Shown piece by piece: positions 1 to 13,898 of a DNA stretch of 64,000 nt. Numbering within the stretch: the stretch's first letter is position 1; each line of letters begins with the position of its first letter. Source of the stretch: Mycteria americana. Taxonomy: Eukaryota > Chordata > Aves > Ciconiiformes > Ciconiidae. Location: NCBI RefSeq assembly GCF_035582795.1, contig NC_134366.1, forward strand, positions 141,826,256 through 141,890,255. Reading direction: 5' to 3'. The notes beneath the pieces were generated by a model. It had not been told where the DNA came from and searched no databases. It saw nothing but the letters and a program-made list of their open reading frames with translations. Made by a program: the position numbers and the translations under genes.

Positions 1-3000
1 TACAATTTTGGCTTGGGCGGCGGGGCTTTTTTTTTGTTTTTTAATTGCCTCCTTTGCTTTGCTGTTTAGTCAATCTGACATCCATAGTGATATCTGTTCT
101 GTAGATCAGAGAGAACCAGACTGTACACCTATCATAGCATCCATGGCACAGAGCTGCCCTTCCTATGGTGGGTGGTGGTAGCTAATTTTTTTTTAAAAAA
201 GGGTTATGAATCTTGGCTCCAAATCTTTCCTATAAATCCTGTATAGAATAATAATAGTGATTAGTTCAGCATGTATGGCTACATCCATTTTGTTTTCCAG
301 TGCAGATTTGAACATATACTTAAATTCAATGTCATCTTCCATTTGTATTTGATGCCAGCACAAACTCTGATTTGGGAAGAGGAGAGGTGGCTAAGACACA
401 GAGATATGTAAGAAAGTTAGGGAAAGAGGGAGGGAAAAAATGGCAGAATTCAGAGTAAAGAAGTAGAAAGGAAGATCAAATTCATAGAAGTGAAAAGAAA
501 GGAAAAAAAATGAAAGTGAAAAGACAGTGGACGTACTACGTGGTGGAACAAAAATCATATTAAGAAATTATGTATTGAACAAGATCAATGACATAGTTAT
601 TTAAATAGTAGAATCCAGAATATATCCAGTTAAGTACTAAGCACATAAGTATACAAAATCTTAAGTGCTAATGCATATAAGCACATAAAACCTGAAGTCA
701 CGAAACACTTAATGACTCAGCTATAAATCAGTTGTCTTCCACCAGTCTCAATGTAGCTGGATAGTGGGAGGTGCAGCTTTGGCCTCCTAGTGTCTTAAAG
801 AGCTGTTCTGATCTTTATGGCCCCAAAGCTATATAGCTAATTTGACTTCTTTGTGTTTTACACATTTCCTAAATTACTAGGTACAGGGATGCACTAATGT
901 AAGAATTATTATTGAGTTTTTATTTACTTTGAAATTTAGTAGGAGGAACATGCACCGATGTTTTTTTGCGTTATTAGTATATTTTAGGAAAAAATGAAGT
1001 TTGATGCTATTGAGTTTATTTCTGCAAAGTGCTGAATACTTTTTGATGATGCCATCAAAGGTTGAAGCTTTGTAAGAAGCTTAATCAAAGAATCTGAAGA
1101 TATAGCTTTCACTTATTGATGAACACAATATCTGTAGAAGTCACTTATCACTGATACAGATTAGATGCTGTTAAATGTATTAGTATGTGCTGCTTCTAGA
1201 ACAAGCAGACTTCAGAATCAGCAAGATATTTTTATGAAATAAAACTGCAGTTTTATACTGAAGAGCTTTTTCTTCTTGAGTGAAGTTCTAATCTGAATAG
1301 TAGTAAATTTGATTTTTCCTCTACCCATTGAATTTAAACATCTGCTGACTGGGCTGTATGTGTTAGTTACAGCTTCTACACTTAGAAATCTTTAAAGAGC
1401 TTCACGAAACTGGAGATTTCTTCCAGTTTCTTATAAAAAATACAACAAATGAAAAAATTTCCTTACACATTTCATAAATACTGAGCTACATGTGATACAT
1501 ACATGTGATATATAGGTCTCTAATCATGTATACACTGAATGTATTCTGGTATAGAGAAGCACATATGAAAAGTATTCCAAGGTAAACATTGAAAACTAGA
1601 ACAGGAGGAAAATAATTTTGGCAGATTGATGGCTTATCCCTTACATTCTTGATTGTTGTGTACCACATAGATATGATTCTGCTACAATAGAAAGTATAAT
1701 TGCTATGATTTTGAGTGACATCTTGGATACTATTGTAAGATACAGAATAGATAATGATGGTGACAGGGACCTTGGAAAAACTGAAATAGAATTAAGGTTA
1801 GAATTAAGTACTGAGACTTTAAGGTTAGTAGAATATTTAACTACTTACAGCTCAAGTTGTGCATTTTATTTTAAAATTTGAAATCTGCAGTTTCTACAGT
1901 AAAGTGAAAATACTCTGGTGGATGTTGCTTCCTTCTCTTTATACTGCTAAACAACTGTGGCAGGGCTGAATTCTATCACTAGCTCAATTTTGCATGTGAA
2001 ATATCCCAGACCACAAAGAAAGTAGTTCTTGAATTTTCCCCAGTAGAGAAATACTCCTGGATCCACTTTGGTATACCTAGAAACCTCATTTCCTTCTTGT
2101 AATATTCTGTAATATTTTCTGAGAGAGTCCATAGACATTGTCTGCTTTGCTTGAACCTTGATTTAATAGCATAGAGTTTAAGGACGATGTAGTGAACAAT
2201 TGCATTACTGACAGTGAGAATTGAATTTACAGCTATGAATCAAGTCTCATGAAAAAAGGAGCTTTATGAAAGGTATTCGGAGTATTAAATGGAAGGAATA
2301 TCATGAAATAAAATTAGTATGTTTATGCAAATGACCTAGCTATGACTTCATAATTTGTAATGGTATTCAGTTTGGCAGTGTTTACACTTGTTAATGACTT
2401 CCTTTATGAGTGATAATTGATCTTGCTCATTATCATATTAAATCCTTGATCATATGTCATTAGTTGGGAATGTAATAAATGGTCTGTTTGATTTTTAGTG
2501 TAATGAACTAATTAGACTAATTAAAATCAATATGTGTGCCAATATTAGACTTTGAATCCAAATGCTGCTGCTGTCTGCTGGCTAAAAATCAGCAACTCAG
2601 TAAAAAAGTGGCCTAATGCTGATTTATGAGCACTTGATGAACATGAGGTAGAATAAATTGCTTGTAGTGATAGAAACAGCATTAGTGAAGTACAAGATAC
2701 TAAGTGCATTGTAAGGTCAGCAGTAAGGGCATACTTACATGTGTAGTTATGTGGCACCTTTAAACCTTCCTGGTTGATTAGATCATTCTTCAGAAATTAT
2801 TCAGTTTAAATATTGTAAAATGCATTAATCTATATTTATAAATGCAATATTCCATGTATGTGTCTGGATGTACACACTATTTATTGCTCTTTGTGTGCAT
2901 ATGTGTTTATGTATGTTAGCACATTTTGTAAATTTTACATTTTGTACAGCACTTTTATTTCTATAGTGATCTGTGAATATACCAAATAAGTCACACTTTC

Positions 3001-5363
3001 AAATTTAGTAATGTACTGTTATTACAATGTGTTATTCAACCATGGTATCCATTCACTTTTATGTTTATGAGGAATTGTGTTTATAAACCCTAAGGGAGAC
3101 AGGAACACATCCTGTAATTCTGTAATGACCTTTTGGAGAAGAAGGAACTGGCTAGTGGGAAGGGAAGGGGAATATTATTGCAGAATTTGGGATCTTGTTA
3201 GTATAAGCAGCAAAAAATTAGTGGAAGTCCTTTTTGGCTCCAAGAAGAGATTAGAAAAAATGTGAGGTAATGGGGAGAAGTATGCCACATTCTTATTTTC
3301 AACAAAAATACTGCTCAGAGAAAAATTTTTGTATGTTAAAGTTTTAAATGTAAATTAATATTTTTTTTTAATGTCCATATTTTTAAAAGGGCTGCCTAGA
3401 TACCTCATAGGTTCTTTGTGGAGCACGTGATATTTTCAAAATGAAGTATAGTAAGTCTATTAACGATAAGTATTGGACAGATCAGAGCTTTATTTTGCCG
3501 GTCTTCCACTATTTAGTTTGTAATAATTATATGTTTGTCACTAAGAAAGCTCAAAGGCTGCTTGCCTTCTTTTTTGTTTGTTTTGGTTTTGGTTTGATTT
3601 TGGTGGGACACAGACATTCAGAATTGGTGGGGTTCCTGTCCTTTCCTGCCACCTCTCCCACCATGCACTTACATGCACAGTGTGGTATTGAAGAGAATAC
3701 AGAATGGCAGAGGAGAATTTGGTACGTTGTTTCTCATACCTTGAGGATGTAATTTAACATCACAAAGTTGTCAGTGTCCCAATCGGTAAAGAAGAATAAA
3801 TGATATACACCTAATTTCTAACTAAATAGTACTAATGCTAAGTACAAAAAATTGTTAATGTAAATAAGTAAATATGAGGAAACAGAGCTCAGAATCTTAT
3901 GGCTCCCAGGTCTAAACTTAATCCACGAGATCATGTGGCTTTTGAGGAAGTACCTCTTCCACTTAAGTCCCTGAAAACGTGGGTGTTCAGACAGTCTAAA
4001 TTTCAGGCTTTGTAGGAATAATCCCTTAATCATCTGACCTAATTTTGATGATGAATATTTTAAAATAGTGGTGGCTTATTAGTAAGGATTTCAGAAAGGC
4101 CTGATTTGAAATAGGTGTCAACTCTAATTTAAACAAGTAATTGAAGAAAATCTACAGCATTAATGTAGACTTAAATTGATAGTAGCCATTGAAATTTCTT
4201 TTTTTTCTTGAGCTTATAGACAGAAGAGAAAGAACTCGTGTTCAGAACATGTACTCATGTACTGCAGAATGAGAATAAAATCTGTTAAAATGGTTTACCT
4301 TTTTAATGGTTGCTTTTAGTGGTTTGAGACACTTAAAGCTTGGGAACAATTCTTTGAGTGTTTTTCACTACATAATTAGTAATTGTCAGATTCGGTAAAA
4401 TCAGTAATTACTAATAGGAAATGCTTAACTGATTGTCATTGCCCACGGTATTAAAAATTTTAGTCTTTGGATGAGATCTGAACAGAAGCTTGAAAATTAT
4501 GTGTATTAATCTAAATATGGGAGACTATGTATTGATTGGAAATGTCTTTATGGTAAGAACTGTGTATACTGTCTCAGATAGTGAACATACATTGCAACAA
4601 CAGACTATACTTAGGGGAGTGTATGCAGCTTGAATCCCAGAGAAAATACTTTGTTTTGTGCCTGAAGCAGTATACCCTGAGAACATAAATGAGATCCTTT
4701 ATGTCTGAGATGCATTCAGTATGCATATTATCAGCCCTCTGATCCAAAGCACATAACCAATGTCCTTGATTCGTATAAATGTACTGAATGCCCTGAGGAG
4801 CTGTGTGGGTTTGAAACATCTGACAGTTGTTTGTGAGGTGGCACGAGTTCAAGTACCTTTCTTAGCAGCATGGAGGGGGAGACACTTCTGCTAGGGTTTT
4901 CAAGTGAATTTTTCATCCTTCATTTACCAAAGTTGAGAAAGCAAGTTGTTTAAAATGGGGTGTCTCTCCATTAGTATGGTAAGTGCTCCACCATGTCTTT
5001 CTTCTTGTATGAGAGAAACAGAGAATAAAAAGAAATCTTATGTACAGTTTAGTTGAATCTTGGCCCAACAGAAGGCAACAGAAATTTAACCCTTGACTTT
5101 AGTTTTACTAGGCTGGCTGTTAGCCAAGCTGTATGTATGCTACTGAGTCATTACTCTTGCTGTTGCAAAGTTTAATGTCTAATTTTTAACTCTGAATTTT
5201 CTTTAACATAAGTCTGTAGAAAAGAGGTTACTATCTTTGATGTTATTTTCTTTGGTATTACTTTTTTTTTCCTGTGATAAAAAGAATAAAAGTTTCTGAT
5301 TTTTTTTTTTTTTAATCAGTGTTACTTTAATTCTGTCTTTCTTTTGGCAGTATTGCTCCTCAT
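1..5363. other. AT-rich non-coding segment, no gene seen
   Basis: No open frame longer than about 100 codons and no convincing exon flanked by splice sites was seen on either strand. The content is ordinary AT-rich vertebrate intergenic or intronic sequence with short A and T runs, including a T14 run near 5300-5313. No recognisable LINE or LTR was found here. Old, strongly diverged repeats cannot be excluded by eye. Confidence 0.5.
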
Positions 5364-5368
5364 CTGTG
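5364..5368. repeat. Target-site duplication, left copy (CTGTG)
   Basis: The five bases CTGTG directly precede the LTR and are repeated exactly after it at 5946-5950. A 5-bp duplication fits retroviral integrase-type insertion. Confidence 0.85.
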
Positions 5369-5494
5369 TGTCATGGTTTAATCCCAGCTGGCCACTAAGC
5401 CCCACCCAGCCGCTCGCTCACTCCCCCACGGTGGGATGGGGGAGAGAATCGGAAGGGTAAAAGTGAGAAAACTCGTGGGTTGCGATAAAGACAG

Positions 5495-5500
5495 TTTAAT
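5495..5500 (-). terminator. LTR polyadenylation signal (ATTAAA on minus strand)
   Basis: TTTAAT on the plus strand reads ATTAAA on the LTR strand, inside the conserved context CTATTAAACTG. The same context is present in the other two LTRs of this window. Confidence 0.7.
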
Positions 5501-5680
5501 AGGGAAAGCAAAAGCCGTGCATGCAAGCAAAGCAAAACAAGGAATTCATTCGCTACTTCCCATGGGCAGGCAGGTGTTCAGCCATCTCCAGGAAAGCAGG
5601 GTTCCATCACACGTAACGGTTACTTGGGAAGACAAACACCATCACTCCAAATGTCCCCCCTTCCTTCTTCTTCCCCCAGC

Positions 5681-5688
5681 TTTATATA
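5681..5688 (-). promoter_or_regulatory. LTR TATA box (TATATAAA on minus strand)
   Basis: TTTATATA on the plus strand reads TATATAAA on the LTR strand. It lies about 180 bases upstream, in LTR orientation, of the polyadenylation signal, as expected for a U3 promoter. Promoter activity of this solo LTR is unknown. Confidence 0.6.
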
Positions 5689-5945
5689 TTGAGTATGATG
5701 TCATATGGTATGGAATAGCCCTTTGGTCAGTTGGGGTCAGCTGTCCCAGCCATGTCCCCTCCCAGGTTCTTGTGCACCTGGCAGAGCATGGGAAGGTGAA
5801 AAGTCCTTGATTTAATATACACACTGCTTAGCAACAACTAAGACATCCCTGTGTTGTCAACACTGTTTTCAGCACAAATCCAAAACATAGCCCCATGCTA
5901 GCTACTGTGAAGAAAATTAACTCTGTCCCAGGCAAAACCAGCACA

Positions 5946-5950
5946 CTGTG
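5946..5950. repeat. Target-site duplication, right copy (CTGTG)
   Basis: Exact copy of the five bases at 5364-5368, on the other side of the LTR. It fixes both element boundaries. Confidence 0.85.
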
Positions 5951-8900
5951 AAATCATAGTTTGCTCACCTAAATCTTGAACCTTCTGTGAGGATGTTTAT
6001 CTAGTTATAATAATTTCAGCATTCTTTTTTATTTTAGACGTATGGTATATGTTGCCCTTGCCTGATACTTTCCTTATTGGGGAGATGGGGGATTGGCATG
6101 GTCAAGACAAAAAAAGGAAGGGAAAAAAGGGTAGGAGCTGTATGCAAATGAGTCAGTGCTGCTTCCTCCTTGATAGAGGAGCTAGGTGGAAACTTATTGA
6201 TCAAAGGGGAAAAGCAAAAGAGCTTATTGGTCCCAGTTCATCTGGGAACTAACTCGTTTGGCTCTTGAAGCCATCCAAATCAGCAGTGACTAAACTAGCT
6301 ACCATCAGTTAGGACATACCAGGAGACAGCAATAAGGATAAAGGAAAGCCACATGCCTGAAGGAACAGATGCAAGGTTTTTTGTTTGTTTGTTTGCTTTT
6401 TCCTTTGGGGAAGAAAGAGCCATGTTGTCCAGTCAGATTTTCCAGTTTCATAGAGTTAGAGAAACCAAAGCTATCAGGTACAAAGGTTTCTCATGCTTTG
6501 TTTCAACTCAGAGGTGTTCACTATGGAGCATCTTAGCAAGTCAGTTTCTGTGCTGCCAGATAACTATCAACCAGATCTAAGAGTTATTGTGCCAGACGAA
6601 CCATGACTGCGGGCCTGATACTTGCTGAATTTTAGGAAGGGCCTTTTGATCCAGTAACTAGGTCTTTGCCCAGCTTACCTCATAAATTCACAAGGGGTTC
6701 TAGTGTTTCCTGGCCATGGGTTGTAGAAAGCATTGTATTTGGGAACATATTTGTATTAAAAATAAAGCTGTAGCCTGATACTTTAATCAGCGTCATATGT
6801 CTGTGTTGTTGTGTATATGAAGCAGTGAGAAGTCTTCACTGGTTGTCTATTATGTTGTCTGAATTGTGGTCCTCAAGGATTAATTTGATAACTAAGACTT
6901 AAAATACTTCAAAACATTCCTTCAATTCTATAACACTTAATTTGTAACAACAGCAAATTTAATCTAATCTACTGTTATGCCACCTTTGTATAGACCTTCT
7001 GAAACTTCTCAGATTTTTTGGGTAATCCTCATCCAGTCTGGAGTTTGGAGCTAGTTAGTGCCTATATTGGTCATTCAATTCAGTTCTGACAAAACAGGCA
7101 ACTTCCTTGTAGCATATAAAATCTTATTTGCTGGTGCTGAAGAAATGAAGACCCCAACTGAACAAAAAGAGACACTTCTTATGTCCACGGCCAACTCATG
7201 CTTTGCCAGGGAACAGCTTAGGTCCCATTGGTGCAGATTGCCCTGCACTGACAGCACTGATGCCAGCACGCTCTGGAATGGGCTACCCACAGTGCATGTT
7301 ACGAGGAACAAACCGTAATGGTGCTCAGCCACACACTGCTGTAGCACAGTAGGCATGCCTAGTCCCCCCTCTTGCCTGCTGCATGCATGATAATGTAAAC
7401 ACATCTTAAAAGGGAGCTATACCCCCTGCACACCTATAGAGACGATCTAGAATTTATCAACAAAGGCTTTCTGTTCTTTCTGCTGCCACTTGTGCTTCTG
7501 CTCCTTGGCAAATGATGGCAGAGAGACACTATGGGAAAATCTTATCCAGATGAATGGTTCCAGATGAGTACAATTTGAAGAAGAAGTGGTGCCTTTAAGG
7601 AGCTACTGCTCCTGTAGACCTTCAGTTCATGGTGTTTTGCCTCAGCTTCCTCTAAGTTTGAGTCATGAATCAGGTTACTGTTCTTGTAGAGGGGGGATAT
7701 AGGGGAAGGGAAAATATTACCTGGTGAGGGGACTATTAAGTCCTGCATATCTGAAATAACTGTTGTTGGCAGGCATTCTCCACTTCAAAGTCTTCTTCTG
7801 AAATCTGTTGGACATACTTTGTGACAAGCTCACAAAGACTGAGGTGCTTGTTTCTGTGGAGTGTGGCAGCACCAGACTCCTCCTAATCAGTTAGACATCA
7901 ATCTGAGATGGATCCACTGTAGGTCTTCCAGATAGAGAGACCTGCAGTGCTTGCTGCAGATCTGCTAACTGCCTCTCTCTGCACTGGTTATGTCCTCAAA
8001 GTCATCCTTAAATGCACAGGGGGCCACAGAGAGCATTCATAGCTCTACATTATGCCTGTCACGTGGTCTTACAATGACATCATTTGTAGCAGTTGACCAT
8101 TATGTATTTGTCCGTAGGTATTGTGGCTGCTGCTGCAGGCTGCGCACAATGCATGGTACCGAGCACCGCTTGCCAGACAGCACAGCCCAGGACCTCACAG
8201 ACTTTCAGCTTGGTCCTGCACTACTGCAGTGTCGTGGTGGGATGGCAGCCCTACAGAGAGCCCAGGCTTGCAGACAGCCCGGTAACTGAGTGAGTGCCAG
8301 CACCAGGTCATGTGAGAGTCACTGCCACTTTACTAGCAAAATCTGTCTTGGGCAGCTGCCAACACAGCTTTGTTCTGGATTTTTAGCAGTATGCCTGGCT
8401 ACTCTTGTGTCTAGCAGACCTGTTGTCTCCATACAAAGTAATACATGAAGATATACATGACCATACAGTGCCACCTGCACATCTAGGTTATTTGGAGCCT
8501 AACAAATACCATATGGGCCTTTGCGGCCAGAGTGGCAGCTACTTGCAAGCACCACATACACCATATCAAGAAGGTCTCCTACTGAATTCTTCTCGCATCC
8601 AGGGAAAGCAGAAACAAGAACACCTATCCTAAGCTCTCTTCTTACATTCTCAAAAGATACAATAAACCCCCCAAAATAATACTGGAGGTCTCCAACAAAC
8701 ATCTCTCCTCACCATATCAAGCACAGGCAATAGCTTAGTAAAGCTCCCTGACCTAAAAAAGGAAAGTGAATCACGAGTCTTGTATCCAGTTACATGCTTT
8801 GGCAAGACTGAGGTATTTTGGGCTGATACCTATCCTCAGATTTAAATGATATTATAGTCATTGAAGACAACTGTGTCTGTTGTGTCTTGTGAATTACCTT

Positions 8901-11900
8901 GTGTTAGTTTATCCCTGACAGTTATTAATTGTTTATAATGCTGGAGCTCCCATATCTGGTAAGACTCTGGTGTAAGTATTCATATCAAAGGCTGCCTACC
9001 ACAACATGAAGTGCTGCAGATCCTCTGAAGTTTTATTATGCATATGTTTTCACCAGCCAAGAAAAGGGCTGAGTAGTCTCTACCAAACTGTGATTTTGCT
9101 GGAGTTAGCAAAATGAAATCCAGTAAGTTGGTTTTTTCCCACTAAATACTATAGTATGCTTTTCCACTGAATATTTGTAGCAAAAAAATTTATTTTCAGT
9201 GCACATGAAGTTTATGTGAAACTTCTGACTCCAGAAGTGCAATGAACCATTAGCAGTCTGATGATGTAAGTATTAATAACATTTATTTCTTGAGAGCTCC
9301 CTCCTAAAGTTAGTATATTAACTACCTACATGTAGAAAAAAACCCTAATCTAAACCAGAACCAAACTAACATTAAAATATGCAAGCAATTACTTTCTTAT
9401 TAACACTACATAGACCGAGACTATATATGAATCCAAATGAATCTAAATCAAAGCTATTTATTTAACACTAAAGGCCTATGCTAAATATAAATTTCATGAA
9501 TGTTGCTATATACCTGTCTTATGGATAGATGGGACAGAGTCAGAAACAATATATTTGAGAGTGAATGTATATAGGAATATATGAAATAAGTATTCAGAGA
9601 AAAAAAAAATGACATCAATGGAAACATCTCACTAGATTTTACTGATTTTTGTTATTTATAAATTTTACATCTATTTTTAATTAATTCTAACCTTATATAT
9701 CTTCTTTGCAAGAACTTCTTTCCCAAAATCTTCTAGGGAAACCAAAGTTATTTCTGCAAGCTTTCTAATTTGTAGACCCTTTTTTACAGATATTACTATA
9801 ATCTTATTAATAATTTGTAAGCCAAATATATTCTAATTGTGTTTGTAATAGCATGTGATATTTTCTTTTGTATTCAGCTTCCCATGATCTTTATTATGTA
9901 AGAACATATTATCATTGCTGAACAGTTAGTTTGAATAAGAAAGTATATAAGAACAAAATACGTTCGATTTTTAATATTTATTAAATAGTATTGAATTTAT
10001 ATTTTTATTGTCAAAAGTTACATGATATAATCTTTTAAAAGAATCCTGAAGAAACTACTCATTCCATCTTGACGCAGCTAGGCAGAACATAAGAGGGAAT
10101 TTCTCACAGTACAGCAATGTATCTGCCTTCCCACTATATTTTTCAAATCTTTAAAAAAATGGAAAGCCAAAGCATATTTTCTGAAATCAAAGAGGGATTT
10201 AAATAACCAAAGCATAGTTACCAGAATTAGAATCCTGGTTCACACCAGAAAATGTGCTGGGATCTTTCATTCACATATTTAGGGTTAACTTGGTCATTCA
10301 AAGTATTGGGCATATGGACACTGGGAGAATTCGGATACATTCTGGCTTCTGCGACTTTATCTTGGTTGCTTCATATCTCATAATGGTAAAAAAATTCAAT
10401 CAAATTGACATAGGTAGGAAAAGTAAAGTGTGAAAACTGCTCATGCTACTAAGACTTGAAGAACTGGGTTCACATTTTACAATTTTCTTCAAGAAAGACT
10501 TTCATACTCCAGTGTACAAATGTCCAGGATAGCGCTTTCTAATACTGTGTATCATCACGTGACTTTATTTAAAATAAACCCTGAATTGAAAAATACAGAT
10601 TCTAAAGTAAACACATAGATATGGTTTTGTCTTTCTTCCGTTCTTTTTTTACAGTTGTACAGAATTAGCTTGGAAAGAGGTTTTACGTTTCTTGACTTTT
10701 GGTATCATTTTTAATTTGCATCTTGCTGCTTGATGGCTCCACTTGATGGGTACAGTATGACAACAGGTAATAGATACAATAACAGTAAAACAGTCATCAT
10801 TACTGCTGGGACTAGAAACGCCCATCATTGCTTTTTTTAGCTTTCCTCAGCTGGAAAGTTTTGACATCTGCTGGTGTGGGACATAGCTGAACAGCTGTCA
10901 GCAGTGGGGTAGCTGCTTTCAGCAGCAGTTGGCGGGATGGCAGGGTGCCAGCTTGTACCATCTGTGCGCCTGACATTTCATTCTAATTAACAGTAGGGTT
11001 AATTGTTCTGGCAGGCTCAAATGTAGTGTCTAACATTACCCAAGGGAAACATGTACAAGTGCAGGAGTGGCAGGGAGCTGGGGACAGCGTTGCTAACAAA
11101 CCTATTGAGGGAGAATGGTTAACAGCTACTGATGATTTTACTAGCTGGCCACATGCAATAAGGCTGAGGTATTTTTTTATTCTGATGAATTATGCCAAGC
11201 CTGTAATGATGTAGAAGAAATCAAGCTTTGAAAGGCTGAGACTGCTGCCTTGGGGCAATTGAGAGGGAACAATTTGCATGTTATTACTGCATATTCATAC
11301 CTAATTGTGTTAGGCTTTGCTAATAGAGCAGAATGACAGTATGAAAAATCGAGCAACTGCTTTATAGCCAACAAAGCTAGTGTTTTTTCCCTACACTATG
11401 AGTGCTGAATGATCATTTAGACATTTAGTTGTTCAATATGACAAGTCTACCATTTGTTAGCTTGACATATAGTAATTTATAAAGGAGTATTCTAATTTTA
11501 CTTTTAGTTTATTCTCATTTTATACAGTATTCACGGTAGCAATTTGAATGGGGATATTCATAGCTATTGTGAGTAGTTGTGATTCAAATAAAACTATTTT
11601 GTATGAAGTATTTCTATTGTTTTATGATGTATTAATTTTAATGTTTAAGTAGGTTTTTCAGATGTTAATATAACATAAATGAGAAGTTGATGAGAAATCT
11701 CTATTATGATCACATTGCTACGTACTGATTTAGCTAATGTTTTTACATTCCCATTAAGACCCCTATTTCTGGAGTGTTGGAGTTGCAGGTTGGTTTAAGA
11801 AGTTGTCAAGTAACACCATACCAGGTCCATGGATTCTAAATCCAAAAATAGTGATATACTCAATTTAGGCTGAGTGACAATCCAGCATGTAGGTGTAAAT

Positions 11901-13737
11901 ATCTCAAAACATCAAATAGAATGCATTTTTGTCATATATATTCATGCAACAATACAAAACCAGACCTGCCTCTTCAGCAGAATTGTACCTCAGTTTCAGT
12001 TTCACTGTAAGTTATTAATGGTTTACTCTTCCAAATGTATAGAATCTCATTTTTTATTCCTTTCTTTCATACTGTTCCATAGACATGACTAATACTCTAG
12101 AAAACATTACCATAGATCACATACATTAAAATCTTAGCGGTCTCTGAAAATCTTGAAATTAACTAGCTTAATTTTTAAAAGTACTAAAAGAGTTGATAGT
12201 GATAACAGACATGATATAAAACTCATGAAGGAAGGCCATAAATAAGATTTTCAATAGCTCTTAAGTAATTTTGGAATCTAAATTACTTGACATGTAGCAG
12301 GCCTAAACTGCACGGTAAACCGATGGTAAACTTTTCTCAGAGGGAAGTGCCCTTAGTTCATTAACGTATTGGTTAATCTCAGAAACAGTAGATGAGATTG
12401 TCAAAACTTGGACACAACAGTGGGTATTAGAAGAAACTGATGTGGAGTTTCAGTTTGTGTGCTTTATTGTTGTAAAATTAAAAGAAAATTTTAATATACT
12501 GGGTGAAACTTGAGAGTAAAACCTTCTTTATATTATTTGGTAATTGTTGACTGATGTATAAATCTGGTTATACAAATGTAATATTTTCTTCATGGAGGAA
12601 CATTGTAGTGTTGGTAGTTTATACTTGGTTTTGTATGTAGTCAGTAGAAACATTTGTACTCCATCATCTACTTTGTTTATATGCAAAATATTTCCAACAT
12701 ATAATGAAATTATTTCAATAATATTTATTTTTATGACTAGTACTGATATGTTTTATGCAAAGTATTTAAATACTGCAGTCTGTGCAACTGAATAGAATCT
12801 TCCAGTAGATCACTACATAATTGAAGTGCATGCAATATGGTTACATTCTGAAACTGTGGTTATTTGTCAGTATTTGTTTTTACTTTAGATGTGGAACCTT
12901 ACTGCCAAAATAACTTTTTTTTTTTTTTCTTTTGTGAGGAGATTCTGATTTATAAAGAAATCGGATGAAAACTTGAAGACTGGTGTTGAGCCTCTGATGT
13001 TACAACTGCAGCAAGGGACAATGTGACTGCTACAGTAGGAATGACCTTAACAAAGTCTCATATGAAAAAGACATCTCACTGGATGGATTTATAATTTTTA
13101 CCTTTTAAATAAACCAAATGAACTTAATGCTTTCTTTCCTTTCAAAAACAAAAAGACTCAACTGGTTATATTTACCTGGATATTACAAAGAATGTCACTG
13201 AATATATATGAACATCTTTAACAAATCAACATTCTGAAAATGCCTAGAGCTAATGTAATTTATTATGCATGGAAGAAGATGCTAAATATATTGGCCTTCA
13301 GCAGAAAATAATAAAATGGTTTGATTAGGTTTAATTTAATTATTGTTGTAAGTGAAAATCCTCTATTCCTGCTTTCTCTGTCCTTCAAAGAATTCCTCAT
13401 GGAAGAAAAGCAGTAAAAAATCCACTTACCATGTTGCAAAAAGGCACGTCAGTCAAGGCCATTATGAGGTCTTGTCCACTCATTTCCATGTCTTTTCTTT
13501 TTTTTTGAACTGCAACAGCTGAGCTTCAGTTCTTTGCCATCTGTACTTTCAGCATTTATCTAATCTGGTGCCTTTCTGACTTCCTGGTGGAAAATGAAGT
13601 ATAAAATCTGCCAAGACTTTACAAGACTGAAAAGATAAATTAACAAAATGCAATTAAGATTATGGTTAATGTTCCTCTTTCAGGATTTACCAAAGAAGAT
13701 TCTTCTACACTGAGGGTAATATTTTTTTGTAGTCTGG
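5951..13737. other. Non-coding segment; somewhat less AT-rich between about 7000 and 8700
   Basis: No gene was recognised. From about 7000 to 8700 the base composition is more balanced and several short overlapping open frames occur on both strands (the longest about 109 codons at 7075-7404, minus), but none has a recognisable motif. This could be an old, decayed repeat. The rest is AT-rich. Around 10860-11330 the sequence has TAATTA/ATTAAC-type cores and TGCATATTCAT-like octamer words, as is common in non-coding regulatory DNA. That is only an impression. Confidence 0.4.
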
Positions 13738-13751
13738 ATGTATTTGACGAC

Positions 13752-13776
13752 TCCTTATTCCTTCCTGCAGGTAGGT
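13752..13776 (+). promoter_or_regulatory. Candidate recursive splice site (AG directly joined to GTAGGT)
   Basis: A pyrimidine-rich tract ending CTTCCTGCAG (13761-13770) is followed immediately by GTAGGTGAG. A strong 3' splice site therefore abuts a strong 5' splice site with no exon between them. This is the known form of a recursive (ratcheting) splice site in very long introns. It lies on the plus strand, the strand of the exon-like segments further right, and well upstream of the first of them (37635). Chance occurrence cannot be excluded, and no splicing evidence is available from sequence alone. Confidence 0.35.
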
Positions 13777-13874
13777 GAGCTCTTCGTTATACATTTGCTT
13801 TATCAGATTCCAAATCTCATAATCATAGGAATTTTTTGTCATCACTTTCCCTGCAAAGCAAATATTTCTAGCCA

Positions 13875-13898
13875 ATACTATTACTATTACTATTACTT
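13875..13898. repeat. Short tandem repeat (TAC/TAT)n
   Basis: About four copies of a TATTAC-type 6-bp unit in a row, with slight imperfection at the ends. Confidence 0.7.

Larger units (their letters stand above)
5369..5945 (-). mobile_element. Solo LTR of an avian endogenous retrovirus, minus strand
   Basis: This 577-bp element begins TGTCATGG and ends CAGCACA on the plus strand, so on its own strand it starts TGTGCTGG and ends CCATGACA, the TG...CA ends of an LTR. Read on the minus strand it has a TATATAAA box followed by an ATTAAA polyadenylation signal, in the order expected of U3 then R. No gag, pol or env sequence adjoins it, so it is a solo LTR left by recombination between two LTRs. 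The match to the widespread avian LTR beginning TGTNCTGG(G/T)TTTGG is from memory. I think it is an ERVL-type (class III) family, but the exact family name is not certain. The 124-codon plus-strand open frame inside it is a by-product of the LTR sequence. Two further LTRs in this window (45301-45891 and 57885-58452) belong to the same family. Confidence 0.9.

Noticed and set aside
5436..5810. 124-codon plus-strand open frame
   Set aside because: Runs antisense through the solo LTR; explained by the LTR sequence.
7058..8702. Cluster of small open frames in more balanced DNA
   Set aside because: Frames overlap on both strands, none has a motif or splice framing, and none continues from one to the next as a broken gene would.
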